A DNA stretch of 64,000 bases from Macrostomum hystrix (Eukaryota; Platyhelminthes; Macrostomidae): contig CATNEN010000038.1 in NCBI GenBank assembly GCA_950097015.1, positions 11,057,501-11,121,500 of the forward strand, given 5' to 3'. Shown here piece by piece: positions 22,929 to 27,886 of the stretch. The translations under genes were made by a program, and so were the position numbers. Position 1 is the stretch's first letter; every line of letters starts with the position of its first letter. Below the pieces are notes generated by a model. That model had not been told where the DNA came from and made no database searches. It saw nothing but the letters and a program-made list of their open reading frames with translations.

Positions 22929-25900
22929 AGATGGCTCAGCTGTCGGCAACTGTCGCTTCGGAGGACGGCTCACCGGGGAGCATCGACAGCGGCATCGAGT
23001 CGGTGAAGAGCAACAACCAGAGCCCCTTCAAGGAGGAGCCTGCGACTACCGAGTCATCTGTCAAGCTTCTGCCACCGATATCGTCCTGGTTTAGAAAGTC
23101 ACCGCCGAGGTGGGAGCCGCAGCAGCTCGAGCCGCAGCACTACAAGCAGCAGGTGCAGCTGCAGCGCCAGTTGATGCTGCAAAAGCAGCAGCAGCAACAG
23201 AAGCTTCAAATGCTACAAAGGCAGCAGGAGCAGCTAAAGCAGCAACCGTCACCGCAGCTGCCATCGCCGCCGCAGCAGCCCCCGCAGGTTCAACAGATAA
23301 AGGAAGCTCATAAACCGCATGATGATTTTACACGGCATGTCGAAAATGTGGAGCATTCAAATCAAGAACATCGACAAGAACAGCAGCAACATCAGCAGCA
23401 GCAGCAACCCGTACATCCGCAGCCTTCTCAAACAGGATTCACAGCAGGTGCACAGAGTCATTCGGTAAGACAGCCGTCATCGGTGCGTGACCATCAACAA
23501 TGGCGCCACAACCAGCAGCGGTACTCGGCCTACTACAGCCACCAGCACAGCCAGTACCCGTGGCCTCAGCAGCACCAGTATCCGTATTATTCCTACTATC
23601 GAAACTATCAAAGCGGATACGAACGCTATCCTTATTATTCAAATAGTGGCCAGCAACAGTCAGCTTTCGGGTGCCAATGCTGTCAACACTCGGGCTATTT
23701 CCGGCACCAGCATCAGCACCCTCACCAGCACCAGCACCAGCACCAGCTCCAGCAACAGGCCCAGTCGCGGAGTCAGCCAGGTCCAGGCGACTGGGAGTTC
23801 ACCACCGACAGTTTGGAGGCCTTTCGCGACTCAGAAAGCGGCGGCGTTGCGGTGGCCCTGTCCCACGGTGCTGTGCTCATCGAGGCTGGCAAACGCGAGC
23901 CTCGAGCTGTGACTGCGGTTCGGCGGCCGAACCGCTGGGACCCGTCCAGCATCCGGGTGGCCTTCTTTCAGCACAAGAATCTGCGCTACGCCAAGCACGG
24001 CTTCGCTGAATACGCTGAGAAGATGCGTCTGCTGCGACAGCGCAGGCAGGGCCAGACGGCCGTCACGGAAGGTGCCGATTTCGATGACGACGGTGAAGCG
24101 GCTTGAAAAGAAATTCTTACCATTTATGGAACGAATCTCTGCTTCCTGTACATCCTCTATCCCAGCTGTTGCATGAGCTGGATGATGACATCGTGAGTCC
24201 CTTTCCGTGTCCTTAATCGTGATTTAACTAGTGTCATGAAGTACACATTTTTTCTAGCGCGTGTTAACAAAGCAGACGTTATAATTTTTTTGCTGGAAGA
24301 TTTCTTGTGTTTATTGTAACAGACATTTATTGTTCACAGCGCTCAATCAACTTTGTCGTTTTCGAGTAGAATGAACTGTTCGTTAACAGGCCCCCAAATA
24401 CACAATCGCCTGTTGGACAACAATAGTTTTTTGCTCAACTTGAAACACACTTCATCCCGGTTTCAACAGCTTACTTAATTCTGTGTTTTATGCGAACCTG
24501 AGGGGTGGCTTTCACATGACCGAAACTTCACAACGCCGAAAATTCTTGCACTGTCCTTCACAAGACCGAAACTTCATAAGACCCAAATTTCACAAAGCCG
24601 AAAAGTAAAAATGCAGACCCCTTCACAAGGCGTTGTAAAATTTCGGTCTTGTGAAGCCACCCAAGCTGAGCGATCGAATTAAAAACCTGACATCATATTC
24701 CAGCAACCCTACTCGCGATTTGTTGGTGAGTAACATAGTAAGGTATTCAAGCAATTTTATGTACATGGCGAAGCCTACCTCGTCGATCTCGAGAACGGCA
24801 ACAAAGTTTTCACCGTCTCGCGCCATATCCATAAAGTAGCGTCCTCCGTTGCCAATGGCAACGCCCTCGTGGGTCCACTTGGCCTCCGGTCGACTGAGCG
24901 ACTTCACGTGGATCTCGATGACAACCACTCGGCCATTGTTTTGCACCTTGATTAGTGGCTTGCCAACCAGCTGTGGTGCTGGCTCCTGCTGCTGCTGCTG
25001 CTCCTGCTGCTGCTCGGGCCTGCGGAGAGAATGGAGGAGCCAAATCTTATTTTTAACAGTCGAGAAACCTCAGGGGATTTCAAATATCCACATTTCTCTT
25101 TTTTGTGTGACTCCTAAAGTAATCAACCGATCGCAATTTCTGCCCACAAAATTTTATAATGTATCCATGTCGGCTATCATTGTTGACTATATTGTATTGA
25201 TTTTACAGCTTATTTCTGCACTTTTGAGCCGATATGGATTCGCCAAACAGGATCTTCGACGAGAACCGCAGGCAGTGGGTATTTGAAATACCGTGAAAAA
25301 TGGCATGGTCCTTCTACTGTTAAAACACTGAATTCTCTATAGTAGTAGAATAGAATTTCAGAGAACAGGACTCACTGCTGCATCTGCATGTTGATGCTGA
25401 CGGTAGCGTTGGCCTCTCCAAGGGCGCTCTTGGCCACAACGCGGTACTGCCCGCCATCCTCGGCTGTGAAATTCTGCCATCAAGTGGTTCGTTTTTTATG
25501 TTTTTTGTGTCATGCTCAAATAAATTGTCATTAAAAAGGAATGCAACCTCATGCTGGATCGTTAGAACGAGCTTTGACGAGGTTTTAAAAAACAAAATTT
25601 TAAATGATATGTACTATCAGGAGGACTGCGGGCAGTGGCACATCATTTAGTGACACTAGACCCGCAGCCAGCGAGGAGGCAATTCTGCCCATTCAGCTGA
25701 CTCCCGAGAACACACGCACACAGATACTGTACGCAGACACACGCTCACACAGGGCGAAACACAGGCTGTGTACATCTTTCTTGACTTTCTCATCACAAGG
25801 CAGTGTACACTTTCACTGTGCCTTGTAGGTTGGCCCTCAAGGACGGGAATTGCAGGATAAGCCCCCAAGTGAGCGTTAGATCTGCTTTAAGCTAAGCAGA

Positions 25901-27886
25901 TAGTTATCATGTTGAGCAACTCACAGAAATAAGCAGCACTAGGGTGTACTCCATGCCATTGTTGGTGGTAGAAAGTGTGTACCGCCCGCCGGAGGTCATG
26001 ACGGCCTCGTGGCGGTACCAGGTGAACAAGGGCTCCGGCTCGCCGCGGCAGATGCAGGTGATGCGAATGTTGTCGCCCTCTCTCTCGATCCTCGGCTTCT
26101 CCGTGAACGTCGGCGGCGTCCCAGCCGGCTGCGGAGCTGTTGAAAGAAGAATTTTGTTAGAACCGGCAGGTTATCTTCCACCTTCAGGGAGCACACACAA
26201 TTCTTTCATGATAAGTGCAGTCACCATTTTAGCCACAAACCACAACACATTCGAAGAAAACAGCAAATATAATTACAACAGCGTTTCTTTTAAAACTGAT
26301 AAATATACAACTGGATATACTAAGCCTGTGCTTAAGTGTGTGACACTTGGACTTTTGTTTCAATAAAGCAATCGACAGATTTCAAGTTCCCAATGCCAAC
26401 AGGCCAAGGCTGAACAGCTCGAAGCAAACTCTAAGTCACCTTAAATGCACCTTCAATGGACCTCAAGTGCCTCATGCGCATTCAGCGCCCCTTTGGTACC
26501 TCCTGTGCACCAGCCGTGCCGCAATTTTGAGCCTTACGTTCACGTTTTGTGCATCTCCAAAGCCCCTTACGCACCTTTACTGCATCTTACACTGCAAGCC
26601 AATCAAAATAGAGAAATCCCCTAATACCTGACCACTTCACCTATTGCAGACCTTTCATGCCTGTTTCAAAAGCTCTAATTATTTCAAATTATTTTTAAAA
26701 CACACACGAAATAAGCCGTCAAAGCTTTTGTGCACCGCTTTTGTGCAGTTCAGGTGCATGACGAAGCTCACCCTGACTCATGTTGAGTGTGAGGCTGGCG
26801 TTGCTCTCTCCGGCCTCGTTCACAACGTTGCAGCGATAGGAGCCGCTGTCCTCCGGGGCGGGTGACGCAATCACCAGGAGCAGCACGTAGGAGTCGGGCT
26901 GTGGTCCCGCGCTGCAGCTGATGCTGATCTTGCCGCCCGAGGTTATCTCCTGGTCGCTGCGGAACCAGGTGATTCGTGGCATCGGCTGCGCCTCGATGAC
27001 GCATTTCATCTCGATATTGTCGCCGACCTGAGCGATCGACGGCTTCTCTAGGAACTTCGGCGGTTTGCCGGTTCTGAGATTTCCAGATTTCGTTGGACAT
27101 ATCGCGTTGTATTTTTTATCAATTGATGTTTTAGGAAATGAAAACAAAACCATTACTAATTGATTGCACCTGCCCTAATTGGGCTCGATGTGCAGTCGAC
27201 AGCACCCATACTGGTACTAGTACCCATTTTACAGTTGGGTGAACTGAAGCAATGCAGAGTTAAGTGTCTTGCTAATGGCCACAAATTTTTCCACTTGAAT
27301 CTGGAATCGAACCCCCGACCTTCAAGTCATTCGTCCGACGCTCTAACCACAAGGCTACAACCCCCCTCTTTTAAGAAAGCAGATCAGTGAAGATTTACCT
27401 CTTCGCAGCTCCGATGTTCAGACTGATGGTAGCTGTTGTCTCGCCAAGCGGACCCTTGGCGAACACCTTGTATTCTCCGCCATCATTAGCGGTGACACCT
27501 TTGATCTCCAGGCTCAGCAGGTGGTTCTGTCCGGAGCTCTGGCAGCTGATGGCGTATCGGTCGCTATTTTCGATGGTCTGGCCAGCCTTGGACCAGGTGA
27601 TTTCCGGCAGCGGGTCAGCCAACAGGTTGCATTCAAACACAATGGACTTGCCGCGTTGCTTGATGGAAGGCTTCGTTGTGAACTGCGGCCTTGTGCCGCC
27701 ACCTCGGGCTGTGGTATTCAGTCGGTGTTTTGTTTATCCCCCGCATTATCCCTAAGCAAACCCATTTCCCTAAGCTCATATTCTATGAGCCTTTTAGGGA
27801 GCTACAAGTAGCATGCCCCAGTGTCCCCAGGCAAATCCCCTGATAATTTGAGCCAATCAATTTGGCAAATTTCGCTCACCCGACAT
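1..27886 (-). CDS. unc-22: Twitchin/projectin-like giant muscle protein gene (5' complete, 3' end beyond the window)
   Basis: Forty exons reconstructed by hand from splice sites, each junction checked for phase; about 8.8 kb of coding sequence is visible, roughly 2,920 residues. Domain order is Ig x5, an elastic Pro/Glu/Lys/Ala-rich stretch, Ig, a charged linker, Ig x5, then Fn3-Fn3-Ig super-repeats (12 Fn3/Ig modules plus a partial Fn3). Ig modules show the core Trp and a D-x-G-x-Y-x-C signature. Fn3 modules show the W-x-P-P-x-x-D/N-G-G-x-P-I and Y-x-F-R-V-x-A-x-N-x-x-G signatures. This order is that of twitchin (C. elegans UNC-22) and insect projectin, thick-filament-associated giants of the sarcomere that usually end in a kinase domain. 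That end lies off the left edge, so the orthology call rests on domain order alone. One 5.15-kb intron holds an antisense TET gene. Alternative: another titin-family protein such as a stretchin or kettin relative, less likely given the Fn3-Fn3-Ig pattern. Confidence 0.9.
206..1660 (-). CDS. unc-22: Twitchin-like exon 39: Fn3 7, Ig 14, Fn3 8, Fn3 9, Ig 15
   Basis: 485 codons, phase 0-0. Fn3-7 (GAQLSWSKPRNDGGSKITGY), Ig14 (MSGLKDVTIKAGQDLLVRLP, SGDYKVTLKNLVGKDSGSMR), Fn3-8 (VSLKWSPPKSDGGEPVSNYV), Fn3-9 (VGLSWEPPRENGGSPITGYL), Ig15 (ARYNVVLTNKAGKDSVDVK). Fn3-7 is the third Fn3 in a row, an exception to the two-Fn3-per-Ig rule. Acceptor TTTTCAG, donor AAG|GTACAT. Confidence 0.93.
1730..3386 (-). 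CDS. unc-22: Twitchin-like exon 38: Ig 12 end, Fn3 3, Fn3 4, Ig 13, Fn3 5, Fn3 6
   Basis: A 1,657-nt exon. Ig12 ends SGVYKLTVSNEVGEDSADVE. Fn3-3 (GPLEVSEVTKTSCQLAWKPP), Fn3-4 (NKVSLAFKPPRRDGGSPIAG), Ig13 (DAGLYEIFATNANGTAKAAV), Fn3-5 (CQLAWRPPKDTGGCELTGYE) and Fn3-6 (LSWKPPKSDGGNPIVGYLLE) follow. The donor GAG|GTAAGT after AGAPGE leads directly into another Fn3, with no Ig between. Confidence 0.93.
3475..3906 (-). CDS. unc-22: Twitchin-like exon 37: Fn3 2 and start of Ig domain 12
   Basis: LEWSPPSSDNGSPVLKYIVQ and YEFRVIAVNKAGSSEPGEAA complete Fn3-2. KPKIDRQGLRPVQLKVGAPI and EAVWTLADKPVDE open Ig12. Donor GCCAG|GTAGGT (phase 2). Confidence 0.9.
4001..4529 (-). CDS. unc-22: Twitchin-like exon 36: end of Ig domain 11, Fn3 1, start of Fn3 2
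   Basis: EPAPETVQLKAIPLPGQVQL and RGKYDLKLSNSAGEE finish Ig11. Fn3-1 follows: RPGDPLDVTDLAHDGCSLLW, DAPEDDGGAPITGYEVEQL, YQFRVRAVNAEGKS. Fn3-2 begins PPEPPGPCSLVDWDK. Marks the change from Ig-only to the Fn3-Fn3-Ig region. Donor GTGAGA. Confidence 0.9.
4939..5334 (-). CDS. unc-22: Twitchin-like exon 35: Ig domain 10 and start of Ig domain 11
   Basis: Ig10: DVEFKKSLFDTKGIETRKKE, HEVKWLKDGEPV, DDEGIYTVRVGKHSCKGELQ. Ig11 starts KPESVQLKKGQPFSCVMPVK and breaks at LLRNG. Acceptor TTTACAG, donor ACG|GTGAGT (phase 1). Confidence 0.88.
5424..5577 (-). CDS. unc-22: Twitchin-like exon 34: end of Ig domain 9
   Basis: Encodes KLEPGKDEKYKAESMQRTKR, LTIFNLDTDWDGVIICRTAK and ARLTVK. Of two nearby AGs, only the one at GCAACTAG keeps the frame with exon 33. 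Donor GTAAGT, phase 1. Confidence 0.84.
5781..6080 (-). CDS. unc-22: Twitchin-like exon 33: end of Ig domain 8, start of Ig domain 9
   Basis: Encodes YFPNRYEMKRRENRCILRVV and ETEFGCVVEG (Ig8), then DWFFNRNLRPQECYEGDAEL and VVKWFFCANPDVDP (Ig9). 300 nt, phase 0-0. Acceptor CTCTTCAG, donor GTGAGA. Confidence 0.86.
6158..6410 (-). CDS. unc-22: Twitchin-like exon 32: end of Ig domain 7, start of Ig domain 8
   Basis: Begins (C)NGDEYILEIKKVLMEDAGV, YTC completing Ig7, then FNQKLPETTHVV and VTWYKNGEKLE of Ig8. Acceptor CCAACCAG, donor GAG|GTGAGA on a codon boundary. Confidence 0.87.
6552..6709 (-). CDS. unc-22: Twitchin-like exon 31: first half of Ig domain 7
   Basis: Encodes DKDSFKEPLSDEKVKEGCPM and KFRWLKNKLEIFQGPKYNIV. 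The core Trp is present and FRCVF holds the first Cys. Acceptor CTTGCAG, donor TTTG|GTAAGC. The reading frame stays open upstream through the pyrimidine tract, which is a coincidence of Leu codons. Confidence 0.85.
6710..7806. other. Intron of the twitchin-like gene without recognised content
   Basis: Unique sequence of about 1.1 kb between exons 30 and 31. I see no tandem repeat, mobile element or conserved exon in it. Confidence 0.6.
7807..7941 (-). CDS. unc-22: Twitchin-like exon 30: charged helical linker
   Basis: 135 nt, phase 0-0, encoding DDKRNKMASEIQEMQNQLDA and GSIPGFAQLKATEKKKV. The first half has heptad-like spacing and may form a short coiled coil. Acceptor GTCCTGAAG context, donor GTG|GTGAGT. 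Confidence 0.78.
8026..8102 (-). CDS. unc-22: Twitchin-like exon 29: acidic linker
   Basis: 77 nt, phase 1 in and 0 out, encoding (E)HGSAPDDDSDEEIPELKIA and ending PVSSSK. A strongly acidic spacer after Ig6. Donor AAG|GTACTT. Confidence 0.78.
8235..8477 (-). CDS. unc-22: Twitchin-like exon 28: Ig domain 6
   Basis: Joined to exon 27 at acceptor TTGGCAG it reads AVEG-RSIRVAVPISGSPFPVV, then KFFKGNKEL and EGKYSCVVQDSSG, a normal Ig module. A nearer CAG (8,530-8,532) would give a 31-nt intron and the wrong frame, so the true intron is 8,478-8,560 (83 nt). Last of the 21 symmetric exons. Confidence 0.86.
8561..8710 (-). CDS. unc-22: Twitchin-like exon 27: Pro/Lys-rich linker and first strand of Ig domain 6
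   Basis: 150 nt, phase 1-1: EKKMPEPVKPPKTEPDKAEP, then RPAIKQKPETVSAVEG, the A strand of Ig6. The donor is GAGG|GTGAGA. The minisatellite in the upstream intron begins within about 20 bp of this exon's acceptor. Confidence 0.8.
8730..9115. repeat. Minisatellite, ~34-bp unit, in intron 26
   Basis: About ten units sharing the core AACCTCTGACACCTGAGG with GGTAATTGGGTAAGG spacers; the last units are degenerate. It starts about 20 bp from the acceptor of exon 27. Confidence 0.92.
9116..10214. other. Intron sequence without recognised content
   Basis: AT-rich unique sequence in the twitchin-like gene between exons 26 and 27. No gene, repeat array or element recognised. Confidence 0.5.
10215..10337 (-). 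CDS. unc-22: Twitchin-like exon 26: basic Pro-rich exon
   Basis: 123 nt, phase 1-1, encoding ANGDEKKPAGKKRPPPKPKP then KEEESLAEALARLKGFNKDK. The change from basic Pro-rich to acidic helix is typical of linkers next to Ig modules. Acceptor GTTGCAG, donor GTATAG (weak). Confidence 0.76.
10798..10857 (-). CDS. unc-22: Twitchin-like exon 25: elastic-segment short exon
   Basis: 60 nt, phase 1-1, encoding (E)PAAQKPAEDAKKDNEKAPE. Acceptor TTTCCAG, donor GTAATG. Confidence 0.77.
10969..11300 (-). mobile_element. tRNA-derived SINE, family A, copy 1 (with head)
   Basis: On the minus strand the right end reads like a tRNA: TGGCAGAGCGG as A box and GAGCTCGATTCC as B box, about 35 bp apart. It is followed by a body (10,969-11,190) that recurs at 25,637-25,870. 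The body contains the shared words GACACTAGACC and GAGGAGGCAATTCTGCCC (plus strand). Located in intron 24 of the twitchin-like gene. Confidence 0.75.
11367..11417 (-). CDS. unc-22: Twitchin-like exon 24: elastic repeat exon
   Basis: 51 nt, phase 1-1, encoding (A)PAEEPVSKTATPKKEA. Acceptor CCTGCAG, donor GTAAGT. The next intron carries a tRNA-headed SINE only about 70 bp from this exon. Confidence 0.78.
11596..11649 (-). CDS. unc-22: Twitchin-like exon 23: elastic repeat exon
   Basis: 54 nt, phase 1-1, encoding (A)PVVEEPASKSAAPKAEA. Acceptor ATATTTAG, donor GTGAGT. Confidence 0.77.
11726..11779 (-). CDS. unc-22: Twitchin-like exon 22: elastic repeat exon
   Basis: 54 nt, phase 1-1, encoding (A)PVPEEPVSKTTGPKKES. 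Acceptor GTTTCAG, donor GTAATT. Confidence 0.77.
11810..12200. repeat. Minisatellite, 15-bp unit TAAACCCTTCATCTC
   Basis: About 25 units filling most of the intron between exons 21 and 22. The left two thirds is nearly homogeneous and the right third is degenerate. Confidence 0.93.
12225..12272 (-). CDS. unc-22: Twitchin-like exon 21: elastic repeat exon
   Basis: 48 nt, phase 1-1, encoding (A)PEQPETKASVPKTEA. Acceptor TTTCAG, donor GTAAGC. Confidence 0.77.
12371..12421 (-). CDS. unc-22: Twitchin-like exon 20: elastic repeat exon
   Basis: 51 nt, phase 1-1, encoding (A)PSEERVSKSAAPKKEA, two residues different from exon 19, which points to recent duplication. Acceptor TTCGCAG, donor GTGAGT. 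Confidence 0.78.
12500..13092. repeat. Minisatellite, ~19-bp unit CTTAATCTCACCTCTCCCA
   Basis: Pyrimidine-rich array with unit-length variants (CTCTCCCTTAATC), filling most of the intron between exons 19 and 20. A block of about ten units appears twice in succession. Confidence 0.92.
13127..13177 (-). CDS. unc-22: Twitchin-like exon 19: elastic repeat exon
   Basis: 51 nt, phase 1-1, encoding (A)PAEEPVSKSAAPKKEA, the canonical form of the repeated module. Acceptor ACGCAG, donor GTTAGA. Confidence 0.78.
13266..13313 (-). CDS. unc-22: Twitchin-like exon 18: elastic repeat exon
   Basis: 48 nt, phase 1-1, encoding (A)PEQPQESKTTIPKEA. It shares its PEQP start with exon 21, so these two are probably sister copies. 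Acceptor TTTTAG, donor GTAAGT. Confidence 0.78.
13490..14745. repeat. Minisatellite, 14-bp unit ACTATCCATCATCC, with internal duplication
   Basis: About 90 units filling the intron between exons 17 and 18. A variant-rich block starting near 13,643 is repeated starting near 14,020 (offset 377 bp), so part of the array was duplicated as a block. Confidence 0.94.
14808..14855 (-). CDS. unc-22: Twitchin-like exon 17: elastic repeat exon
   Basis: 48 nt, phase 1-1, encoding (V)PEEPLSKTAAPKKEA. Acceptor CATTCAG, donor GTGAGC. Confidence 0.78.
14946..15017 (-). CDS. unc-22: Twitchin-like exon 16: elastic-segment short exon
   Basis: 72 nt, phase 1-1, starting (A)PLLLSELPPEPKRPAAAKK and ending IEEP. 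Acceptor TTTCTCAG, donor GTAAGA. Confidence 0.78.
15107..15163 (-). CDS. unc-22: Twitchin-like exon 15: elastic repeat exon
   Basis: 57 nt, phase 1-1, encoding (D)VPIVEESLTATVAPKKEV, the first copy of the EE-x-x-S-K-x-A-x-P-K-K-E-A type module. Acceptor TTCCACCAG, donor GTAAGC. The acceptor is the least certain part. Confidence 0.7.
15251..15331 (-). CDS. unc-22: Twitchin-like exon 14: charged short exon
   Basis: 81 nt, phase 1-1, starting (A)KKEEQKRQQAAAEKPIEKK. Together with exon 13 it makes a Lys/Glu-rich helical patch inside the Pro-rich segment. Acceptor TTCTCAG, donor GTGAGG. Confidence 0.78.
15410..15466 (-). CDS. unc-22: Twitchin-like exon 13: charged short exon
   Basis: 57 nt, phase 1-1, encoding (A)KPLAEYVEMERKKAEEEE, highly charged and helix-prone. 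Acceptor TTTTTAG, donor GTAAGA. Confidence 0.78.
15542..15598 (-). CDS. unc-22: Twitchin-like exon 12: elastic-segment short exon
   Basis: 57 nt, phase 1-1, encoding (A)PSVVEEEVGKVYAPPRYS. Acceptor ATTTCAG, donor GTAAGA. Confidence 0.78.
15619..16770. repeat. Minisatellite, 35-bp unit with core GGGCTGGATGAGAGGTGTGA
   Basis: About 33 units. With its edges it makes up nearly all of the 1,192-bp intron between exons 11 and 12. Variants TCTTAA and TCGGAA alternate in a non-random order, which suggests higher-order duplication. Confidence 0.95.
16791..16856 (-). CDS. unc-22: Twitchin-like exon 11: elastic-segment short exon
   Basis: 66 nt, phase 1-1, starting (A)PPKSQPNEEPIGKIKAADN. Acceptor CTTTCAG, donor GTGAGT. 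The intron that follows on the minus strand is almost entirely the 35-bp minisatellite. Confidence 0.78.
16956..17018 (-). CDS. unc-22: Twitchin-like exon 10: elastic-segment short exon
   Basis: 63 nt, phase 1-1, encoding (E)ADGPLAEESIGQTKSASQH. The acceptor ATTGCAG is good; the donor GTGCGT is weaker. Confidence 0.72.
17109..17225 (-). CDS. unc-22: Twitchin-like exon 9: start of the elastic segment
   Basis: Encodes EPPKPKKPAEEEEKAMPKSE and then EKEKLIEDFLSVLSEPSVEQ, a Pro/Lys/Glu stretch with a short amphipathic helix. The ending CAAG|GTCAGG uses a weaker donor. Phase 1-1, 117 nt. Confidence 0.8.
17275..18605. repeat. Minisatellite, 15-bp unit TTCTGAGAACACCGG
   Basis: About 88 units occupying nearly the whole 1,397-bp intron between exons 8 and 9. 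Because 15 is a multiple of three, both strands stay open for over 400 codons, but flanking exons splice in phase without it. A variant block marked by TTTTAAGAATACCGG recurs at 17,689, 17,959 and 18,169. Confidence 0.95.
18623..18922 (-). CDS. unc-22: Twitchin-like exon 8: Ig domain 5
   Basis: Single-exon Ig module: GEAPKIVSPLSPM start, VSVEWRVAGRA core Trp, GEVSVEFSNAFGK, and SARLTVE end. First of 21 consecutive exons that are all phase 1-1 and a multiple of three. Its donor abuts the 1.3-kb minisatellite that fills the next intron. Confidence 0.88.
19125..19320. repeat. Short minisatellite, 15-16-bp unit GGAAATCTGGGATTTA
   Basis: About 12 imperfect units in the intron after exon 8 (minus-strand upstream). 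Confidence 0.88.
19539..19626 (-). CDS. unc-22: Twitchin-like exon 7: end of Ig domain 4
   Basis: Encodes LNNSDNGMYNCVIRTAGGE and ASVTLNLK, the F and G strands that finish the Ig begun in exon 6 across 5.15 kb. Acceptor TTGTACAG, donor AAAG|GTGCGA; phase 0 in, phase 1 out. Confidence 0.85.
19725..19895. repeat. Short minisatellite, 18-bp unit CAATTCCCAAATCCCACA
   Basis: About nine units just beyond exon 7, inside the large intron that holds the TET gene. Confidence 0.9.
19900..21751. other. GC-rich, low-complexity region upstream of the TET gene
   Basis: Contains a (GA)n run near 20,105-20,138 and several CAG/CTG runs (near 20,200, 20,375 and 20,720). It is CpG-rich up to the TET start codon. 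Long overlapping open frames exist on both strands (for example 20,006-20,518 plus and 20,232-21,023 minus), but none resembles a known protein. Composition alone keeps frames open here. It most likely carries the promoter and 5' UTR of the TET gene; an alternative exon of the host gene cannot be excluded. Confidence 0.4.
21752..24106 (+). CDS. TET: TET-family 5-methylcytosine dioxygenase, catalytic region only, active site degraded
   Basis: A 784-codon intronless ORF inside an intron of the twitchin-like gene, opposite strand. Residues 72-345 match the TET Cys-rich domain and first half of the double-stranded beta-helix: GCPVAKWIVRR, SRTCACQGFDPDSGGAIYSF, GCAWSLFHNACKFAR, ALDFCAHSHKE, EQLHV and DTDEFGS. 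Residues ~355-675 are a Pro/Gln/Tyr/His-rich insert, at the place where TETs carry a low-complexity insert. Residues ~678-760 are the second half: GGVAVALSHGAVLIEAGKRE and RVAFFQHKNLRYAKHGF. No CXXC finger is present. Known TETs oxidise 5mC in DNA with Fe(II) and 2-oxoglutarate. Here the iron triad is His266, Glu268 (for Asp) and Arg718 (for His), and the 2OG contacts Arg and Ser of TET2 (R1896, S1898) align with Ser733 and Arg735. His294 (TET2 H1416) is kept. Probably non-catalytic; residue pairings rest on my alignment by eye. Confidence 0.93.
24107..24501. other. 3' flank of the TET gene
   Basis: AT-rich sequence likely to contain the TET 3' UTR. I do not find a clear AATAAA signal here. 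Confidence 0.4.
24502..24662. mobile_element. Small MITE with ~33-bp terminal inverted repeats
   Basis: Left end GGGGTGGCTTTCACATGACC (24,502 on) is the inverted counterpart of the right end ending TCTTGTGAAGCCACCC (24,662). The similarity extends over about 33 bp with a few mismatches. The 161-bp element lies between the TET gene and exon 6 of the twitchin-like gene. No convincing target-site duplication seen, so the superfamily is open. Confidence 0.7.
24779..25019 (-). CDS. unc-22: Twitchin-like exon 6: poly-Gln linker and start of Ig domain 4
   Basis: Opens with a Gln/Glu run (PEQQQEQQQQQEPAPQL) encoded by a CAG/GAG tract, then the Ig module VVIEIHVKSLSRPEAKWTH and GENFVAVLEIDE. The donor GTAGGC falls on a codon boundary. 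The following intron (19,627-24,778) is the longest in the visible gene and contains the antisense TET gene. Confidence 0.88.
25376..25473 (-). CDS. unc-22: Twitchin-like exon 5: end of Ig domain 3
   Basis: Starts NFTAEDGGQYRVVAKSALG, which completes the Ig of exon 4, and continues to ATVSINMQMQQ. Acceptor ATGGCAG, donor CA|GTGAGT (phase 2), completed by the G of exon 6. Confidence 0.88.
25637..25870 (-). mobile_element. SINE family A, copy 2 (5'-truncated)
   Basis: Same body as 10,969-11,190, including GACACTAGACC, GAGGAGGCAATTCTGCCC and AAGCCCCCAAG, but without the tRNA-like head. Missing heads are common in SINE copies. Lies in the intron between exons 4 and 5. Confidence 0.75.
25925..26136 (-). 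CDS. unc-22: Twitchin-like exon 4: first part of Ig domain 3
   Basis: Encodes a Pro-rich lead (APQPAGTPPTFTEKP) and the N-terminal two thirds of an Ig module with ITCICRGEPEP and FTWYRH. Donor TCT|GTGAGTTG ends on a codon boundary and joins exon 5 in frame. Confidence 0.9.
26137..26771. other. Intron sequence without recognised content
   Basis: Unique AT-rich intron between exons 3 and 4 of the twitchin-like gene; a run of short imperfect words (CACCTT, GTGCA) between 26,430 and 26,600 is not a true array. Confidence 0.5.
26772..27073 (-). CDS. unc-22: Twitchin-like exon 3: Ig domain 2
   Basis: Complete Ig module with KPPKFLEKPS start, MKC first cysteine, RITWFRSD core Trp, and EDSGSYRCNVVNEAGES carrying the D-x-G-x-Y-x-C motif. 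Acceptor ATCTCAG, donor GTGAGC; phase 2 in, phase 1 out. Confidence 0.92.
27152..27365 (-). mobile_element. tRNA-derived SINE, family B, copy 1, with L2-type tail motif
   Basis: Minus strand: tRNA-like head with A box region TAGCCTTGTGGTTAGAGCG and a perfect B box GGTTCGATTCC. Then comes GACACTTAAC and finally CTGTAAAATGGGTA. The last words resemble the 3' part of MIR/L2-mobilised SINEs. A second copy is at 28,796-29,062. Located in the intron between exons 2 and 3. Confidence 0.8.
27399..27708 (-). CDS. unc-22: Twitchin-like exon 2: Ig domain 1
   Basis: Contains a complete I-set Ig module: PQFTTKPSI start, core ITW, NDGGEYKVFA near the end, and GETTATISLNI as the last strand. The expected second-cysteine position reads Val, as in many I-set domains of muscle giants. 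Acceptor CCACAG, donor GTAAAT; starts in phase 1, ends in phase 2. Confidence 0.88.
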
